64,000 nt of DNA from Mycobacterium palustre (lineage in GTDB: Bacteria > Actinomycetota > Actinomycetes > Mycobacteriales > Mycobacteriaceae). The notes beneath the pieces were generated by a model that saw only the letters and a list, made by a program, of their open reading frames with translations, was not told where the DNA came from and ran no database searches. The position numbers and the translations under genes were made by a program. Below, piece by piece: positions 52,803 through 61,585 of this stretch. The number at the start of each line of letters is the position of its first letter. The first letter of the stretch is position 1. The stretch covers positions 124,001 through 188,000 of the forward strand of contig NZ_LQPJ01000109.1 in NCBI RefSeq assembly GCF_002101785.1, given 5' to 3'.

Positions 52803-54377
52803 TTATCGGCGCTCCTGCTTGGCCACGGTCAGTCCCATCGATTCGAAGTCCCATGTCTCGGCGCTGTTTCCGGCCTCGCGCAATTTGTGTTTCAGCACTC
52901 GGCCGACACCGTTACGGGGGAGTGCGTCGAGGAAGTCGACATAGCGTGGGATCGCGAAGTACGGCAGGTGGTTCTTGAAGAAGTCGAACAGCTCCGCGGG
53001 CTCGACTGACCCGCTGACGACGATGCAGGCCTTGATGTCGTCCTCACCCAGATCGGATGGCACGGCAATTGCCGCCGACTCGACGATGAGGGGGTGCGCG
53101 TCGATCGCTTGTTCGAGTTCGAAGCTGGAGATGTTCTCCCCACGGCGGCGGAGGCTGTCTTTCTTGCGGTCGACGAACGCGAAAGCCCCACTGGGCAGGC
53201 GCCGACCGTAGTCCCCGGAGTGATACCACAGACCGCGGAACGCTTCGAGCGTCGCGGTGGGGTCGTTGAAGTAACCTTCGAACATCGCGTGCGGAGCCTG
53301 CGGGCGCAGGCAAATTTCGCCAATCGCCTCGCCGTGCAGCACATTGCCTTCGTCGTCGAGGAGCGAGACCTCAAGGTCGGGCGCCGCGATCCCGCAGCCG
53401 TCAGGGTCGCGCCGGTCCGATGAGAGTGGCGTCAATGTGGTTGGCATGCATTCGGTTTGGCCGAAGATGTCGACCCATGGGTCCACACCGAAGCGGTCGC
53501 GGAAGGCTGCCTGCATGTCGCGCGAAAGCGGCGCACACATGATGCGGGAGACTTTGTGGTCGCGGTCGGCCGGCGACGGCTCGGTTGCCAGAATCGCCGC
53601 GCCCATCGCGCCGACGGCGATCATCAGCGTTGCGCCGACTTCCTTGGCGCGCGGAAAGTAGGTGCGGGCACTGAATGTCCCTTGCAGGTAGGCCGGTATG
53701 CCGTACACCAGCGGCAGCGTCACCGTGACCAGCCGTGCACCGGCATGGAACAGGGGCAGGCCCGCAAACAGGACGTCGCCCTCGGTGACTTCCAGTGCGG
53801 CACCGATGACTTCTCCGCTTCGACAGTAGTAGCCGTGGCTGGCGACACACCCTTTCGGTAACCCGGTGGTGCCGGACGTGTAGAGGATCGACATGGTGTC
53901 AGCGGCGGTCAGCTCCACCGGCGGCGCGACGTCGCCGTGATCGAACAAACTCGCGTACGGAATCTCGTCGCCTTCGGGCTCATCGAGCATGATGACTGCC
54001 CGGAGGTCGGGCAGCTGGCTCCTCAGCGGAGCCACCGCATCGCGGCCGGCGGCGTCGGTGACCAGGATGCTCGAACGGGACTGGCGCAGCTGATGCAGCA
54101 GAAATTCGCCCTTCAGGTAGGCGTTCAACGGCACTTGAGCCGCTCCCGTCTTGGCTGCTCCGTAGAAGAGTTCGAGTAACTCGAAGCGATTGGGGGCAAG
54201 CGTGGCGATCTGCTGGCCGCGGCCAACGCCGAGTTGGGATAGCCCGGCCGCCAGCGCGTCCGACCGCCGATCCATCTCGGCGTAGGTGAATACTTTTTCG
54301 TCCATAGCGCAACAGACGCGATCGGGGGTACTCGAGGCGCGTGCGCGCAAGATGTTGCCGATGGCGTCACGAATCAT
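52803..54377 (-). CDS. AMP-dependent acyl-CoA synthetase (FadD/CaiC-like)
   Basis: A 524-residue adenylate-forming ligase that activates a carboxylic acid with ATP and CoA. The phosphate-binding motif SILYTSGTTGLPKG is at residues 163-176; FGQTECMPTTLTP, WYHSGDYGRRLPSGAF, VDRKKDSLRRRGENISSFEL and the C-terminal PRNGVGRVLKHKL with the catalytic lysine are present. GGAGGCC lies before the ATG. It starts the operon synthetase - dehydrogenase - dehydrogenase and thus commits an acid to beta-oxidation. The divergent P450 at 54832 could supply that acid after chain oxidation. Confidence 0.92.
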   Translation of the reverse strand: MIRDAIGNILRARASSTPDRVCCAMDEKVFTYAEMDRRSDALAAGLSQLGVGRGQQIATLAPNRFELLELFYGAAKTGAAQVPLNAYLKGEFLLHQLRQSRSSILVTDAAGRDAVAPLRSQLPDLRAVIMLDEPEGDEIPYASLFDHGDVAPPVELTAADTMSILYTSGTTGLPKGCVASHGYYCRSGEVIGAALEVTEGDVLFAGLPLFHAGARLVTVTLPLVYGIPAYLQGTFSARTYFPRAKEVGATLMIAVGAMGAAILATEPSPADRDHKVSRIMCAPLSRDMQAAFRDRFGVDPWVDIFGQTECMPTTLTPLSSDRRDPDGCGIAAPDLEVSLLDDEGNVLHGEAIGEICLRPQAPHAMFEGYFNDPTATLEAFRGLWYHSGDYGRRLPSGAFAFVDRKKDSLRRRGENISSFELEQAIDAHPLIVESAAIAVPSDLGEDDIKACIVVSGSVEPAELFDFFKNHLPYFAIPRYVDFLDALPRNGVGRVLKHKLREAGNSAETWDFESMGLTVAKQERR

Positions 54378-54831
54378 TTCGGCCTCCCAACGATGGACCA
54401 GTCACCGGTAGGGCAGCGATGGTGCAGGCTCGACTCAGTTGCTCGTGCATGTTTTCCATTTTGAGGGGTACGCTGACGTTCATTTACGCGTTTCTCGACC
54501 CGATTTGAGCGGTTTGGTCGCCTAAGAACCGACTCTTCGTCCGTGCCGACCGCCCCGACTCACACGCGTCCGCGACTATTTTGAGACAGTACGTTTATAA
54601 AATTAGTCTGTCAACGGTGTCATGGCATCTGGCGTTTTCGGGCGCGCGTGGTCGGGCCTACCGAGATGGCGACAGCGGCAGATCCGGAACGCGTTCGGCG
54701 GGGTCGCGGGCGGATGTGTTGTAGGTCACCTCAGTTGCTATTGTATACGTGTTTGGTACAGCGCCGCTAAACCACCATTCGTGCTTACAATTTAACCCTG
54801 ATTAAACCGGCCCACGGTTCTAGGAGCGATC
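54378..54831. promoter_or_regulatory. Divergent promoter region, 454 bp without a gene
   Basis: No protein-like frame is seen. The stretch is more AT-rich than its neighbours and holds several possible sites: GACAG-N18-CTGTC (54585-54612) around TTTATAAAATT, GTATACGTGTTTGGTAC near 54742, and AATTTAACCCTGATTAAACC just before the P450 RBS. It controls the acyl-CoA synthetase operon (-) and the P450 (+). Confidence 0.5.
54585..54612. promoter_or_regulatory. GACAG-N18-CTGTC inverted repeat over a TATAAAAT box
   Basis: Five-base arms AGACAG/CTGTC enclose ACGTTTATAAAATTAGT, which contains a good -10-like TATAAA. The arms resemble the CAGAC/TGTC halves of the operators at 13063 and 16748, with wider spacing. 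Confidence 0.35.
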
Positions 54832-55995
54832 ATGCAGGAAGTTTGCCCCGCGCTGCCGGCGCTAGAGACTCTGCCGTTCGCTCACGACCGCGATGCGGCC
54901 TGGCACATGTTGCTGGCGCCGGGCAAAATCGCCGTGTCCGACGCCGGCGTGTACTTCCTCAGCGCCGCCGATGTCGTCGAGCAAGCGGCCACAAACCCGG
55001 GACTATTTTCTTCTCAGGGCGCGTTCGATCTGGTCGGAAGCCCTTACCCCATGGTGCCGATCGCCGTCGACCCGCCAGAGCACACCCGCTTCCGGAGAGT
55101 TCTGGACAAGTTCTTCGGCCCGCGCCGCATGGCCGAGCGCGCACCCGAGCTGCGCCAGCAGGTTGGCGAGCTGATCGATCAGATCAAGGCCTCCGGCGAC
55201 AGCTGCGAGGTCATGAGCGCACTCGCCGTCCCGTTTCCCTCCCAGGTCTTCTTGACGCTTTTCGGCCTGCCGATCGACGACCGGGACCTTCTCATCGGCT
55301 GGAAGGACGCCGTTTTAGATTTCTCCGCCGCCAAAGGTTCCGCGGCATCACCGGAAACGCTGGCACGCAGCGGCGAACTGGTGAGATATCTGACGGAACA
55401 CCTTGCAGATCGTCGCGACAGCGACGGCGATGATTTGTTGAGCCAATTGCTCGCCGACTCGAGCGATGGCGCACTCACCGACGAAGAAATCATCGGGCTT
55501 TGCTTTTTGTTCCTCGTCGCCGGGCTCGATACGGTCACCGCCGCAACGGGATTCGCGCTGTACGAGCTGGCCCGCAGCGCGGCGCTGCGGGCCAGGGTGA
55601 TCGAAAGCGAAGAAGCGGTAGCCCACTTCATCGAAGAGGTCTTGCGAATCAACCCGCCGATCCCTTACGCGCCCCGCGTCACCACCGCCGAGGTCAACGT
55701 CGCAGGTGTGACGATTCCCGCCGGGTCAACGTGCTGGCTTGGGTTCGGAACCGCGAACCGCGACCCCGACCGGTATCCCGATGCCGACGTCATTCATCAA
55801 AGACGAAACAATCACTTCGCGTTCGGCCGAGGTCCGCACCGCTGCCTGGGTTCCCACCTGGCTCGTCTGGAACTGCGCCTCATCGTCGAGGAATGGAACC
55901 GGCGGATTCCGTCGTACTCCGTCATGCACGAGCCCGCGGTCGGGTGGCCTTGCGGGACGCTTCACTTCCGCGAGCTGCATTTGCAACTTGGCTGA
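54832..55995 (+). CDS. Cytochrome P450
   Basis: A 387-residue soluble bacterial P450. The haem motif FAFGRGPHRCLGSHLARLEL has the axial Cys338; the I-helix reads FLVAGLDTVTAATG with the oxygen-activating acid/threonine pair; the K-helix ExxR is EEVLR; VDPPEHTRFRRVLDKFF is the C-helix haem contact. It is a monooxygenase that needs a ferredoxin such as the one at 2314. The ATG has GGAGCG upstream. Its 3' end overlaps the convergent flavoprotein gene by 74 bp. The neighbouring acyl-CoA synthetase suggests it starts degradation of an alkyl chain or terpenoid. Confidence 0.93.
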   Translation: MQEVCPALPALETLPFAHDRDAAWHMLLAPGKIAVSDAGVYFLSAADVVEQAATNPGLFSSQGAFDLVGSPYPMVPIAVDPPEHTRFRRVLDKFFGPRRMAERAPELRQQVGELIDQIKASGDSCEVMSALAVPFPSQVFLTLFGLPIDDRDLLIGWKDAVLDFSAAKGSAASPETLARSGELVRYLTEHLADRRDSDGDDLLSQLLADSSDGALTDEEIIGLCFLFLVAGLDTVTAATGFALYELARSAALRARVIESEEAVAHFIEEVLRINPPIPYAPRVTTAEVNVAGVTIPAGSTCWLGFGTANRDPDRYPDADVIHQRRNNHFAFGRGPHRCLGSHLARLELRLIVEEWNRRIPSYSVMHEPAVGWPCGTLHFRELHLQLG

Positions 55996-57376
55996 TCGGT
56001 TCACGTCGCCCGCCGACCAAGATCGGGTGAGGCCGGGGCGCTAGCACGGCATTCATGATGCGGTTTGCGGCCTCTTGGCCGCTGACCAATGCCCCGTTGA
56101 GGCCGGAGATGCGGTCTAAGTCTGATGCGAACTGCACGCGTGATGTCCAATCGAGGCGCTTCTGGAAATGGGCGATCCGGGCGAACCGTCCCTTATCCAT
56201 GACCGGCACCGATTCGGGCCAGCGTGCGACGGCGTGTTCCTCGACGGTGTCGACGACATCTCCGTAGTAGCAGCGGGCGCGATCTATCGCGTATTCCAGG
56301 ACCTCTTCATCGGTGAGAGACAGTGTGCGTTCTAGGTATTCGTGCGACAGCAGGACCGTCAGCAGGCCCTTGCCCTCCGGGGCCCGCCCGGGCGCCTTGG
56401 CGTGGTCGGCGATCACCGCGATCGTGTTCGGGTCTTCGTGCGGCGACACCATGTAGTAGGTCGCGGGATCGTTTGGCCGTTGCGATAACCCGAGACAGAT
56501 GCTGCCGAGTCGCCGGTATCGAGTCGTCTCGTACAACGCTCGGTGGTTGTCGTCCATCTGTGGGTACATCGCCAGCGCATATTGCGCCTGTGTGGCGATG
56601 ACGCACGCGTCGAACGACTCCGTTGCTTGCCGGCCGCCGCTCGCCGGGGTGAACGTGACCTCCACCGCCGCCCCGGTGTTCGCGACATGGTCGACCGAAT
56701 GCTGGAGCCGGACACGGAGTCGCCAGGCGAGTTCTTCGGGCAGCGCGCTCACTCCGGGGCGAAGGTTGTACATCGTGCTGACGAGCATGTTGCGTATCGT
56801 CCAGAGCAGCAGCGCAATCGAGGTATCGCCGTCATCGGCCACCCAGGTGCTGCTCACCAGCGGCCTGCCGGCCCACTGCAGCAACTCATCATTGAGCCCG
56901 CGGCGGAAATATTCGCGCACTGTCTCGGTATCCAACTCCGCGACCTGGTCGTAGGAGTGGTAACCAAGGCTGCCCCTGGCCTTGAGCATGGGGCGCAACA
57001 ACTTCAGGGCCTTTAGCTTGCTGCGCGTCGATAACGCACGGGTGGTCACACCGGTGCGTAGCAGCTTGCCGTAGTCGAGCAGGTGTTTGTCGCCCTGCCT
57101 GGGCATCACGCCCCATACCGGAACCTCGGTGAACAGGGGACCGAGGCCGAGTTCGTGGATCAAATCGATTGATTCACGGTAGGTGCCAAGGTAAAACGCG
57201 GCACCCAGGTCCATGATGTAGTCGCCCTTGCGGACGGTCCAGACACGCCCCCCGACCCGCTCCCGCGCTTCGAATACGGTGACGTCAAACCCGCGCTGCT
57301 GCAGTCGATACGCAGCGGTCAGCCCCGCCAGCCCGGCGCCGACGACCGCGACGGTTCCCCGGGGTTCCCTAGTCAC
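55922..57376 (-). CDS. FAD-dependent amine-oxidase-like flavoprotein, paralogue of 61586
   Basis: A 484-residue flavoprotein: VAVVGAGLAGLTAAYRLQQR, VFEARERVGGRVWTVRKGDY, MDLGAAFYLGTYRESIDLI, and near the end DRISGLNGALVSGQEAANRI. It is similar over its length to the 61586 product, sharing VRKGD, YLGTYRE, MYPQMD and GRAPEGKGL-type blocks. The last ~25 codons run antisense into the P450 gene. The GTG at 57376 follows 7 bases after the membrane-protein gene, so it ends the minus-strand operon. It probably desaturates or oxidises a hydrophobic intermediate; no substrate can be assigned. Confidence 0.86.
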   Translation of the reverse strand: MTREPRGTVAVVGAGLAGLTAAYRLQQRGFDVTVFEARERVGGRVWTVRKGDYIMDLGAAFYLGTYRESIDLIHELGLGPLFTEVPVWGVMPRQGDKHLLDYGKLLRTGVTTRALSTRSKLKALKLLRPMLKARGSLGYHSYDQVAELDTETVREYFRRGLNDELLQWAGRPLVSSTWVADDGDTSIALLLWTIRNMLVSTMYNLRPGVSALPEELAWRLRVRLQHSVDHVANTGAAVEVTFTPASGGRQATESFDACVIATQAQYALAMYPQMDDNHRALYETTRYRRLGSICLGLSQRPNDPATYYMVSPHEDPNTIAVIADHAKAPGRAPEGKGLLTVLLSHEYLERTLSLTDEEVLEYAIDRARCYYGDVVDTVEEHAVARWPESVPVMDKGRFARIAHFQKRLDWTSRVQFASDLDRISGLNGALVSGQEAANRIMNAVLAPRPHPILVGGRREPISQVANAARGSEASRKATRPRARA

Positions 57377-57383
57377 GTCGCGG

Positions 57384-58154
57384 TCAGCCCAGGTTGTGGC
57401 TAGCGAGTTCCGATTGGGTGCCGGTCAGCCAGTCGTTGATGCCGGACTGCTCCTGCGCACGCTCGTCTTCTCCGATGGCGCGCAGTAGAAGCACGACCAT
57501 CACGACGAACCAGCAGAAGTAGACGCAGAGCGGGACCCACCAGGCGAATATCCCGTTCCACGCCAGCGGGCCCGTCTTGAAGAAGGGGATGATCGCCGCC
57601 GGCACCCAGATCATCGAGACCCAGATGTTGAAGTAACCGGCCCAACGCGGAAAGACCGGCTTAGCGCCTTTGTCGAGCAGAATCGCGACGCCGAGTGACG
57701 CGACCTGAATGCAGGCCGACGAGATGATCCCGAGGAACATCAGCCACGCCATGTCATTGAGCATTTGGACGATTTCGGGACTCCATTCGTGGAGTCGATA
57801 CAGCGCGGTCTGCCAGATCGCGAACGGCACCAAAAACTCGACGCATAACAGCCCGCCGGAGACCAGCTGCGACTCGGCAAGCACAGAACGCACGCCCTCC
57901 ATGCGGCGCATCTGGGCGGCGATGACCGCGCAGAACGGCACCAGCAGCGCACAAGAGAACAGGCTGATCACCAGGCCGAGCCGGATGATATTGGTGTGCT
58001 CGCTGAACTGAGCCACAAGGGCCGCACGTGATTTGGCGGGGCTTGGCGGAGGAATGAAATGGCAAAGGAATGTGAACGCAGTCGCCCAGATGGCGATCAT
58101 GACCGGACCGCACCAGACGCACAGCCGCTGCGCCGTCACGTTCATCTTGGCCAT
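57384..58154 (-). CDS. PPPSP-type membrane protein, copy 7
   Basis: A 256-residue membrane protein matching the consensus: RLCVWCGPVMIAIWATAFTF, HFIPPPSPAKSRAALVAQF, VPFCAVIAAQMRRMEG, ALYRLHEWSPEIVQMLNDMAW, FPRWAGYFNIWVSMIWV and FKTGPLAWNGIFAWWVPL. GAGGAGG lies before the ATG at 58154. It stands between two FAD-dependent enzymes of one minus-strand operon, 40 bp after the CrtI-like gene. This context suggests the family supports flavin-enzyme chemistry on a membrane-dissolved substrate. Confidence 0.84.
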   Translation of the reverse strand: MAKMNVTAQRLCVWCGPVMIAIWATAFTFLCHFIPPPSPAKSRAALVAQFSEHTNIIRLGLVISLFSCALLVPFCAVIAAQMRRMEGVRSVLAESQLVSGGLLCVEFLVPFAIWQTALYRLHEWSPEIVQMLNDMAWLMFLGIISSACIQVASLGVAILLDKGAKPVFPRWAGYFNIWVSMIWVPAAIIPFFKTGPLAWNGIFAWWVPLCVYFCWFVVMVVLLLRAIGEDERAQEQSGINDWLTGTQSELASHNLG

Positions 58155-58194
58155 CGGTCATCCTCCTCGTTTGGGTCGAATTGCCTTGTCGCTT

Positions 58195-59766
58195 CTACTC
58201 GTTACGAAGTGCGTGCTGGGCGGCCAGGCGTCCCGGCCATCCGACCACCCCGCCGGTGGGGTGTGTGCCGGCACCGGTCTGGTAGAGGCCCTTGATAGGG
58301 GTGCTATAACCGCCGAGGCCATGCGCCGGGCGGTTCTTACCCAATCGGGTCAGCAGCATGTCGACGTGGAAGTACGCGCCGGCCGGGGCGGCGAAGCGTT
58401 TCTCCAGATCCTGCGGGGTTGACACGACCCGCCCGATTTCGGTCTCCAGACCACCGAGGAAACGAAGACCCGACTTCCAGATCTGTTCGGTGTAGCCGTC
58501 TTTGTTGACGTCCCACCCGTTGCTCGGATATGCCGGCACGTTCGAGTGCAGGTAGAGCACGTCGCCTTCAGCGGATGCGATCGATCGGTCCGGCGCCGAC
58601 AGAATCGCCATGTAGACCGGGGGAGTGTCGACGTTGACCCCACGCTTCATCGCGTACATCTGCTCGATGTGATCCTCGAGGGTCCCGGTCATGAAGGTGG
58701 TGGTGCGGATATCCTCCCCATCACGCTTGGCCCGGGCCGCTTCGGCTTTGGGGTAACCGATGCGGCCCGCGGTGGCGACGTCGATCTTGAAGGCCGCGGC
58801 ATTGACGGAGTTCGCCGGGATGAGCGAAACCTTGTTGCGCTCTTCGCGACTCAGCAGCTCCTGCGGGACAAGCTTGCCCAGGGTGACTTGTGCCGCCGCG
58901 TTCGAGACGATTCCGCGGCGGGCGCGCAGTTCGGTGCCGTCGTCGAGGAGAACCCCGCTGGCGCGTCCCGCGTCGACCAGGATTTGCTTGACTCCGTTGC
59001 CCAGTCGCACGACGCCGCCGTGGCTCTCCAACTTGCCCTTGAACGCCTCGACGAGGTTCGTCATGCCGCCGCGGGGTCGCTGAACGCCGAGGTGTCGGTG
59101 CACTCCGGCAAAGCCCAGGAAGTACACGCCCGAGCCGACGGCGTCGGCCGGGCCCACCATCGACGACCAGTAGGCCCACAGGCCGCGCATGGCGTCGGAC
59201 TCGAAGGTTTCCGAGATGAGTTCGAAGACGTTGAGCGACAGCATGCTGCCGATGAAGCGCCGCGTGGCCCGGTCCGGCCGGTGCCGCAACAGATATTTGG
59301 CGAAATCAAGCTTGCCCCACGCGGAGGGGTCCTGGACCGTGAGGATGTCGATGAGGTCCATGATCCAGTCAATCGGACCCCGCAGCTCCTCGTAGGTACG
59401 CGCGTCCTTCGGGGAGAAGTACCTGATGTCTTCAAGGGTGCGGGCGAAGTCGCCCCACAGCAGCAGTGTGTCTCCGTCCTCGTTCATCCAGCCGTATGGA
59501 TGCGCGAGCGGGACTGTGTCATAACCGAAGTCGGCCAGCCGCATCTCGCGGGCGAGAGGCGTCTGCGCCATGAAAAGGTCATCCATCGCGCCGATGCTCA
59601 GCTTGTGCTCCGGGGCGTCCTGCAAGTACGGATAGCTCGCCGAAAGACCGCCGAGCACGGGCAGGCGCTCGACGACACACACGGAGCGGCCTTGCTCGGC
59701 GAGCGTCGCCGCCGCACACAGACCGTTGTGCCCCGCACCTATCACGATGTAATCGAACGTTTCCAT
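58195..59766 (-). CDS. CrtI/phytoene desaturase-like FAD-dependent oxidoreductase, second copy
   Basis: A 523-residue flavoprotein: YIVIGAGHNGLCAAATLAEQ, VVERLPVLGGLSASYPY, and the C-terminal YQTGAGTHPTGGVVGWPGR, matching the phytoene-desaturase family and the 2525-4228 copy (LTGSGTHPVAGISGMPG). It has a family-typical HLGVQRPRGGMTNLVEAFKG region for substrate-site closure. The upstream 122 bp contain the AACGATCGTT palindrome, so it starts a separately regulated transcript of CrtI-like, membrane and amine-oxidase-like genes. Substrate unknown. Confidence 0.88.
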   Translation of the reverse strand: METFDYIVIGAGHNGLCAAATLAEQGRSVCVVERLPVLGGLSASYPYLQDAPEHKLSIGAMDDLFMAQTPLAREMRLADFGYDTVPLAHPYGWMNEDGDTLLLWGDFARTLEDIRYFSPKDARTYEELRGPIDWIMDLIDILTVQDPSAWGKLDFAKYLLRHRPDRATRRFIGSMLSLNVFELISETFESDAMRGLWAYWSSMVGPADAVGSGVYFLGFAGVHRHLGVQRPRGGMTNLVEAFKGKLESHGGVVRLGNGVKQILVDAGRASGVLLDDGTELRARRGIVSNAAAQVTLGKLVPQELLSREERNKVSLIPANSVNAAAFKIDVATAGRIGYPKAEAARAKRDGEDIRTTTFMTGTLEDHIEQMYAMKRGVNVDTPPVYMAILSAPDRSIASAEGDVLYLHSNVPAYPSNGWDVNKDGYTEQIWKSGLRFLGGLETEIGRVVSTPQDLEKRFAAPAGAYFHVDMLLTRLGKNRPAHGLGGYSTPIKGLYQTGAGTHPTGGVVGWPGRLAAQHALRNE

Positions 59767-59872
59767 AATTGCGATCCTAGGTCAGTCTTGTGGGGCAATA
59801 AAGGCATCAGGAGAGATGCGTATGTCATTGGTGTTTGACCTGGTAGTTGCTCGCTTTCCGTAGCTAACGCAT

Positions 59873-59882
59873 AACGATCGTT
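59873..59882. promoter_or_regulatory. AACGATCGTT palindrome, site 3
   Basis: Perfect palindrome 107 bases upstream of the CrtI-like gene (-), close behind the end of the 59889 gene. It is the third copy of the motif found at 34479 and 42830; its flanks (GCAT and CATC) match less. Confidence 0.52.
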
Positions 59883-59888
59883 CATCAT

Positions 59889-60713
59889 TCAGGAAGGCGA
59901 ATACGCGCGCGGTCGATCCTCGGTTGTTGCACCGGAGGCTTGCGGGGGCACCAGGCGCCACTGGCCGGTTCCTATTCGGATGAGACCGTCGATCGCGATC
60001 AGACCGAGCACCATGCTCAGCGCGGCCGCCGCCATCAGCACCCCGCTGGGCTGGTCGGTGTTCGTGATCGCGAAGTAGGGCATTGCCAGCACCCAGGACG
60101 CCATGTAGGTCGCGAACGGCACGAGCACCAATAGCAATTGCCGCGCGCCGGTGAAGAACCATGAAAGACGGACGATCACCACGGCGCCGAACAGCGCTCC
60201 CAGGCTGTTGATCACCAGCCAACTCAGTGGGAAGCCTCCGACTGTGAAGGGTTGGTTGCCGTAGTAGACGTATAGCTTGGCGCCGAGCATCGGTATCTCC
60301 AGCAAGACGTTGAGCACGCCGAAGATGGCGATGCCGCCCCACATCGCCCGGCGGCTCACGCCGCGTTGGAAGGCCAAGGCCATCGCGTAGGACAGCCCGC
60401 CGAAGAAGACGACGTAGGCGAGGATCACCCACACCGGAATGGGTCTGCCGAAGGCGCTGTAGCCGTGCAGGCAGTCGATTGGGAAGAAGCAGTGGCCGAG
60501 GACGTCGACAGTCGCCTCGTTGAACGAGCAGACATAGCCGCCGAGCAGAACAAGGAGGAAGGCGGCCGATCCCGAGCGCTTCCAGAAGATCAGCGCCGCA
60601 ATAACGAAGCCCGCCGCCACCACCGCGAGGATGGCAGTGATCACTGTTTGCGCGGTGGTCGGCGTGGTCATGTCCCACGGAGGCTGCGCGATCGCAAGTA
60701 TTGAGGTTGTCAC
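59889..60713 (-). CDS. Polytopic membrane protein with NEA-D-GHC and E-YYG-QP motifs, copy A
   Basis: A 274-residue protein with about seven membrane segments, clearly a tandem duplicate of the 60725 product. Motifs: GGYVCSFNEATVDVLGHCFF, IPVWVILAYVVFFGGLSYAM, LLEIPMLGAKLYVYYGNQPF and GGFPLSWLVINSLGALFGAV. The GTG at 60713 is supported by AGGAG upstream and by the parallel N-terminus (QPPWD) of the paralogue. The acidic and aromatic residues in membrane segments recall cyclase-type membrane enzymes, and the 21786 protein shares them. Function unknown. Confidence 0.8.
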   Translation of the reverse strand: MTTSILAIAQPPWDMTTPTTAQTVITAILAVVAAGFVIAALIFWKRSGSAAFLLVLLGGYVCSFNEATVDVLGHCFFPIDCLHGYSAFGRPIPVWVILAYVVFFGGLSYAMALAFQRGVSRRAMWGGIAIFGVLNVLLEIPMLGAKLYVYYGNQPFTVGGFPLSWLVINSLGALFGAVVIVRLSWFFTGARQLLLVLVPFATYMASWVLAMPYFAITNTDQPSGVLMAAAALSMVLGLIAIDGLIRIGTGQWRLVPPQASGATTEDRPRAYSPS

Positions 60714-60724
60714 GGCCAGAACTC

Positions 60725-61579
60725 CTATCTTGCTGAACCACGCGCCGACGACGCTGCGGTCGCCGTCGGCTGTCGATGGACGTCTGGCGCATCCGCTGCC
60801 GCCACACCGGGCGGCAGGAGCCGGAATTGCCCGGTGCCCAGCCGGATCAGCGTGTCGATCCCGAGCAGGCCGAGCGCCGTGCTCACGGTCGCGGCCAGCA
60901 TGCGCAGACCGTGGGGCGCGTCGGTGCCGAGCACCAGGAAAAGCGGCATGCCCACCGTCCAGGACGACATGAATGTCACGAAGGGGACGAGGAGCAACAG
61001 CAGCTGCCGCGGCCCGGTGAAGAACCACGCGAGGCGGGTGATCACCACCGCGCCCAGCAGCGACCCGAATGCGTTGAACACCAGCTGGCTGAGGGGGAAC
61101 CCGCCCACCATGAACGGCTGATCCCCGTAATACAGATAAAGGTTTGACTGCAACAGTGGGATTTCCATCGCCAGGTTGAGGACGCCCCAGATTCCGATGC
61201 TGATCCACAGGGTGCGACGGGTGACCCCGCCGTTGAAGGCCGCCGACAGCACATAGGTAAGGCCGCCATAGAAGACCACATAAGCCAGGATCACCCAGAC
61301 CGGGATGGATCGGTGGAACACGGTGTGACCAACCCAGCCATCGGCGGGAAAGAAGCAGTGGCAAAGGAAATCGATCAGCGGTTCATTGAATGAGCAGACG
61401 TAGCCGCCCGCCAACAGGAAGAGGAAGGTGGGCCGCTTGGTGCGATGCCAGGCGACCAACGCGGCGACGAGGAAGCCCGCCACCGCTACCGCAAGCACGA
61501 CCGTGATGATCGTCTGCGGGGCGGCGGGTGTCCTTATGTCCCAGGGGGGTTGGTCCCACGCGAGGGTTGCCGTGGTCAT
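60725..61579 (-). CDS. Polytopic membrane protein, copy B (tandem duplicate of 59889)
   Basis: A 284-residue protein with about seven membrane segments. GGYVCSFNEPLIDFLCHCFF, IPVWVILAYVVFYGGLTYVL, AMEIPLLQSNLYLYYGDQPF and GGFPLSQLVFNAFGSLLGAV align one by one with copy A. The two genes are 11 bp apart. It lies 6 bp after the flavoprotein gene, with which it is certainly co-transcribed. Tandem, still intact copies suggest a heteromeric complex or two sequential steps. Confidence 0.8.
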   Translation of the reverse strand: MTTATLAWDQPPWDIRTPAAPQTIITVVLAVAVAGFLVAALVAWHRTKRPTFLFLLAGGYVCSFNEPLIDFLCHCFFPADGWVGHTVFHRSIPVWVILAYVVFYGGLTYVLSAAFNGGVTRRTLWISIGIWGVLNLAMEIPLLQSNLYLYYGDQPFMVGGFPLSQLVFNAFGSLLGAVVITRLAWFFTGPRQLLLLLVPFVTFMSSWTVGMPLFLVLGTDAPHGLRMLAATVSTALGLLGIDTLIRLGTGQFRLLPPGVAAADAPDVHRQPTATAASSARGSAR

Positions 61580-61585
61580 AGCGGC

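Noticed and set aside
58546..59838. A 430-codon plus-strand open frame
   Set aside because: Antisense to the CrtI-like gene, whose FAD motifs are clear on the minus strand.
59889..61364. A 491-codon minus-strand frame covering both polytopic genes
   Set aside because: The N-terminal half is the out-of-frame reading of the 60725 gene; the real gene starts at GTG 60713 as shown by the parallel with the paralogue.
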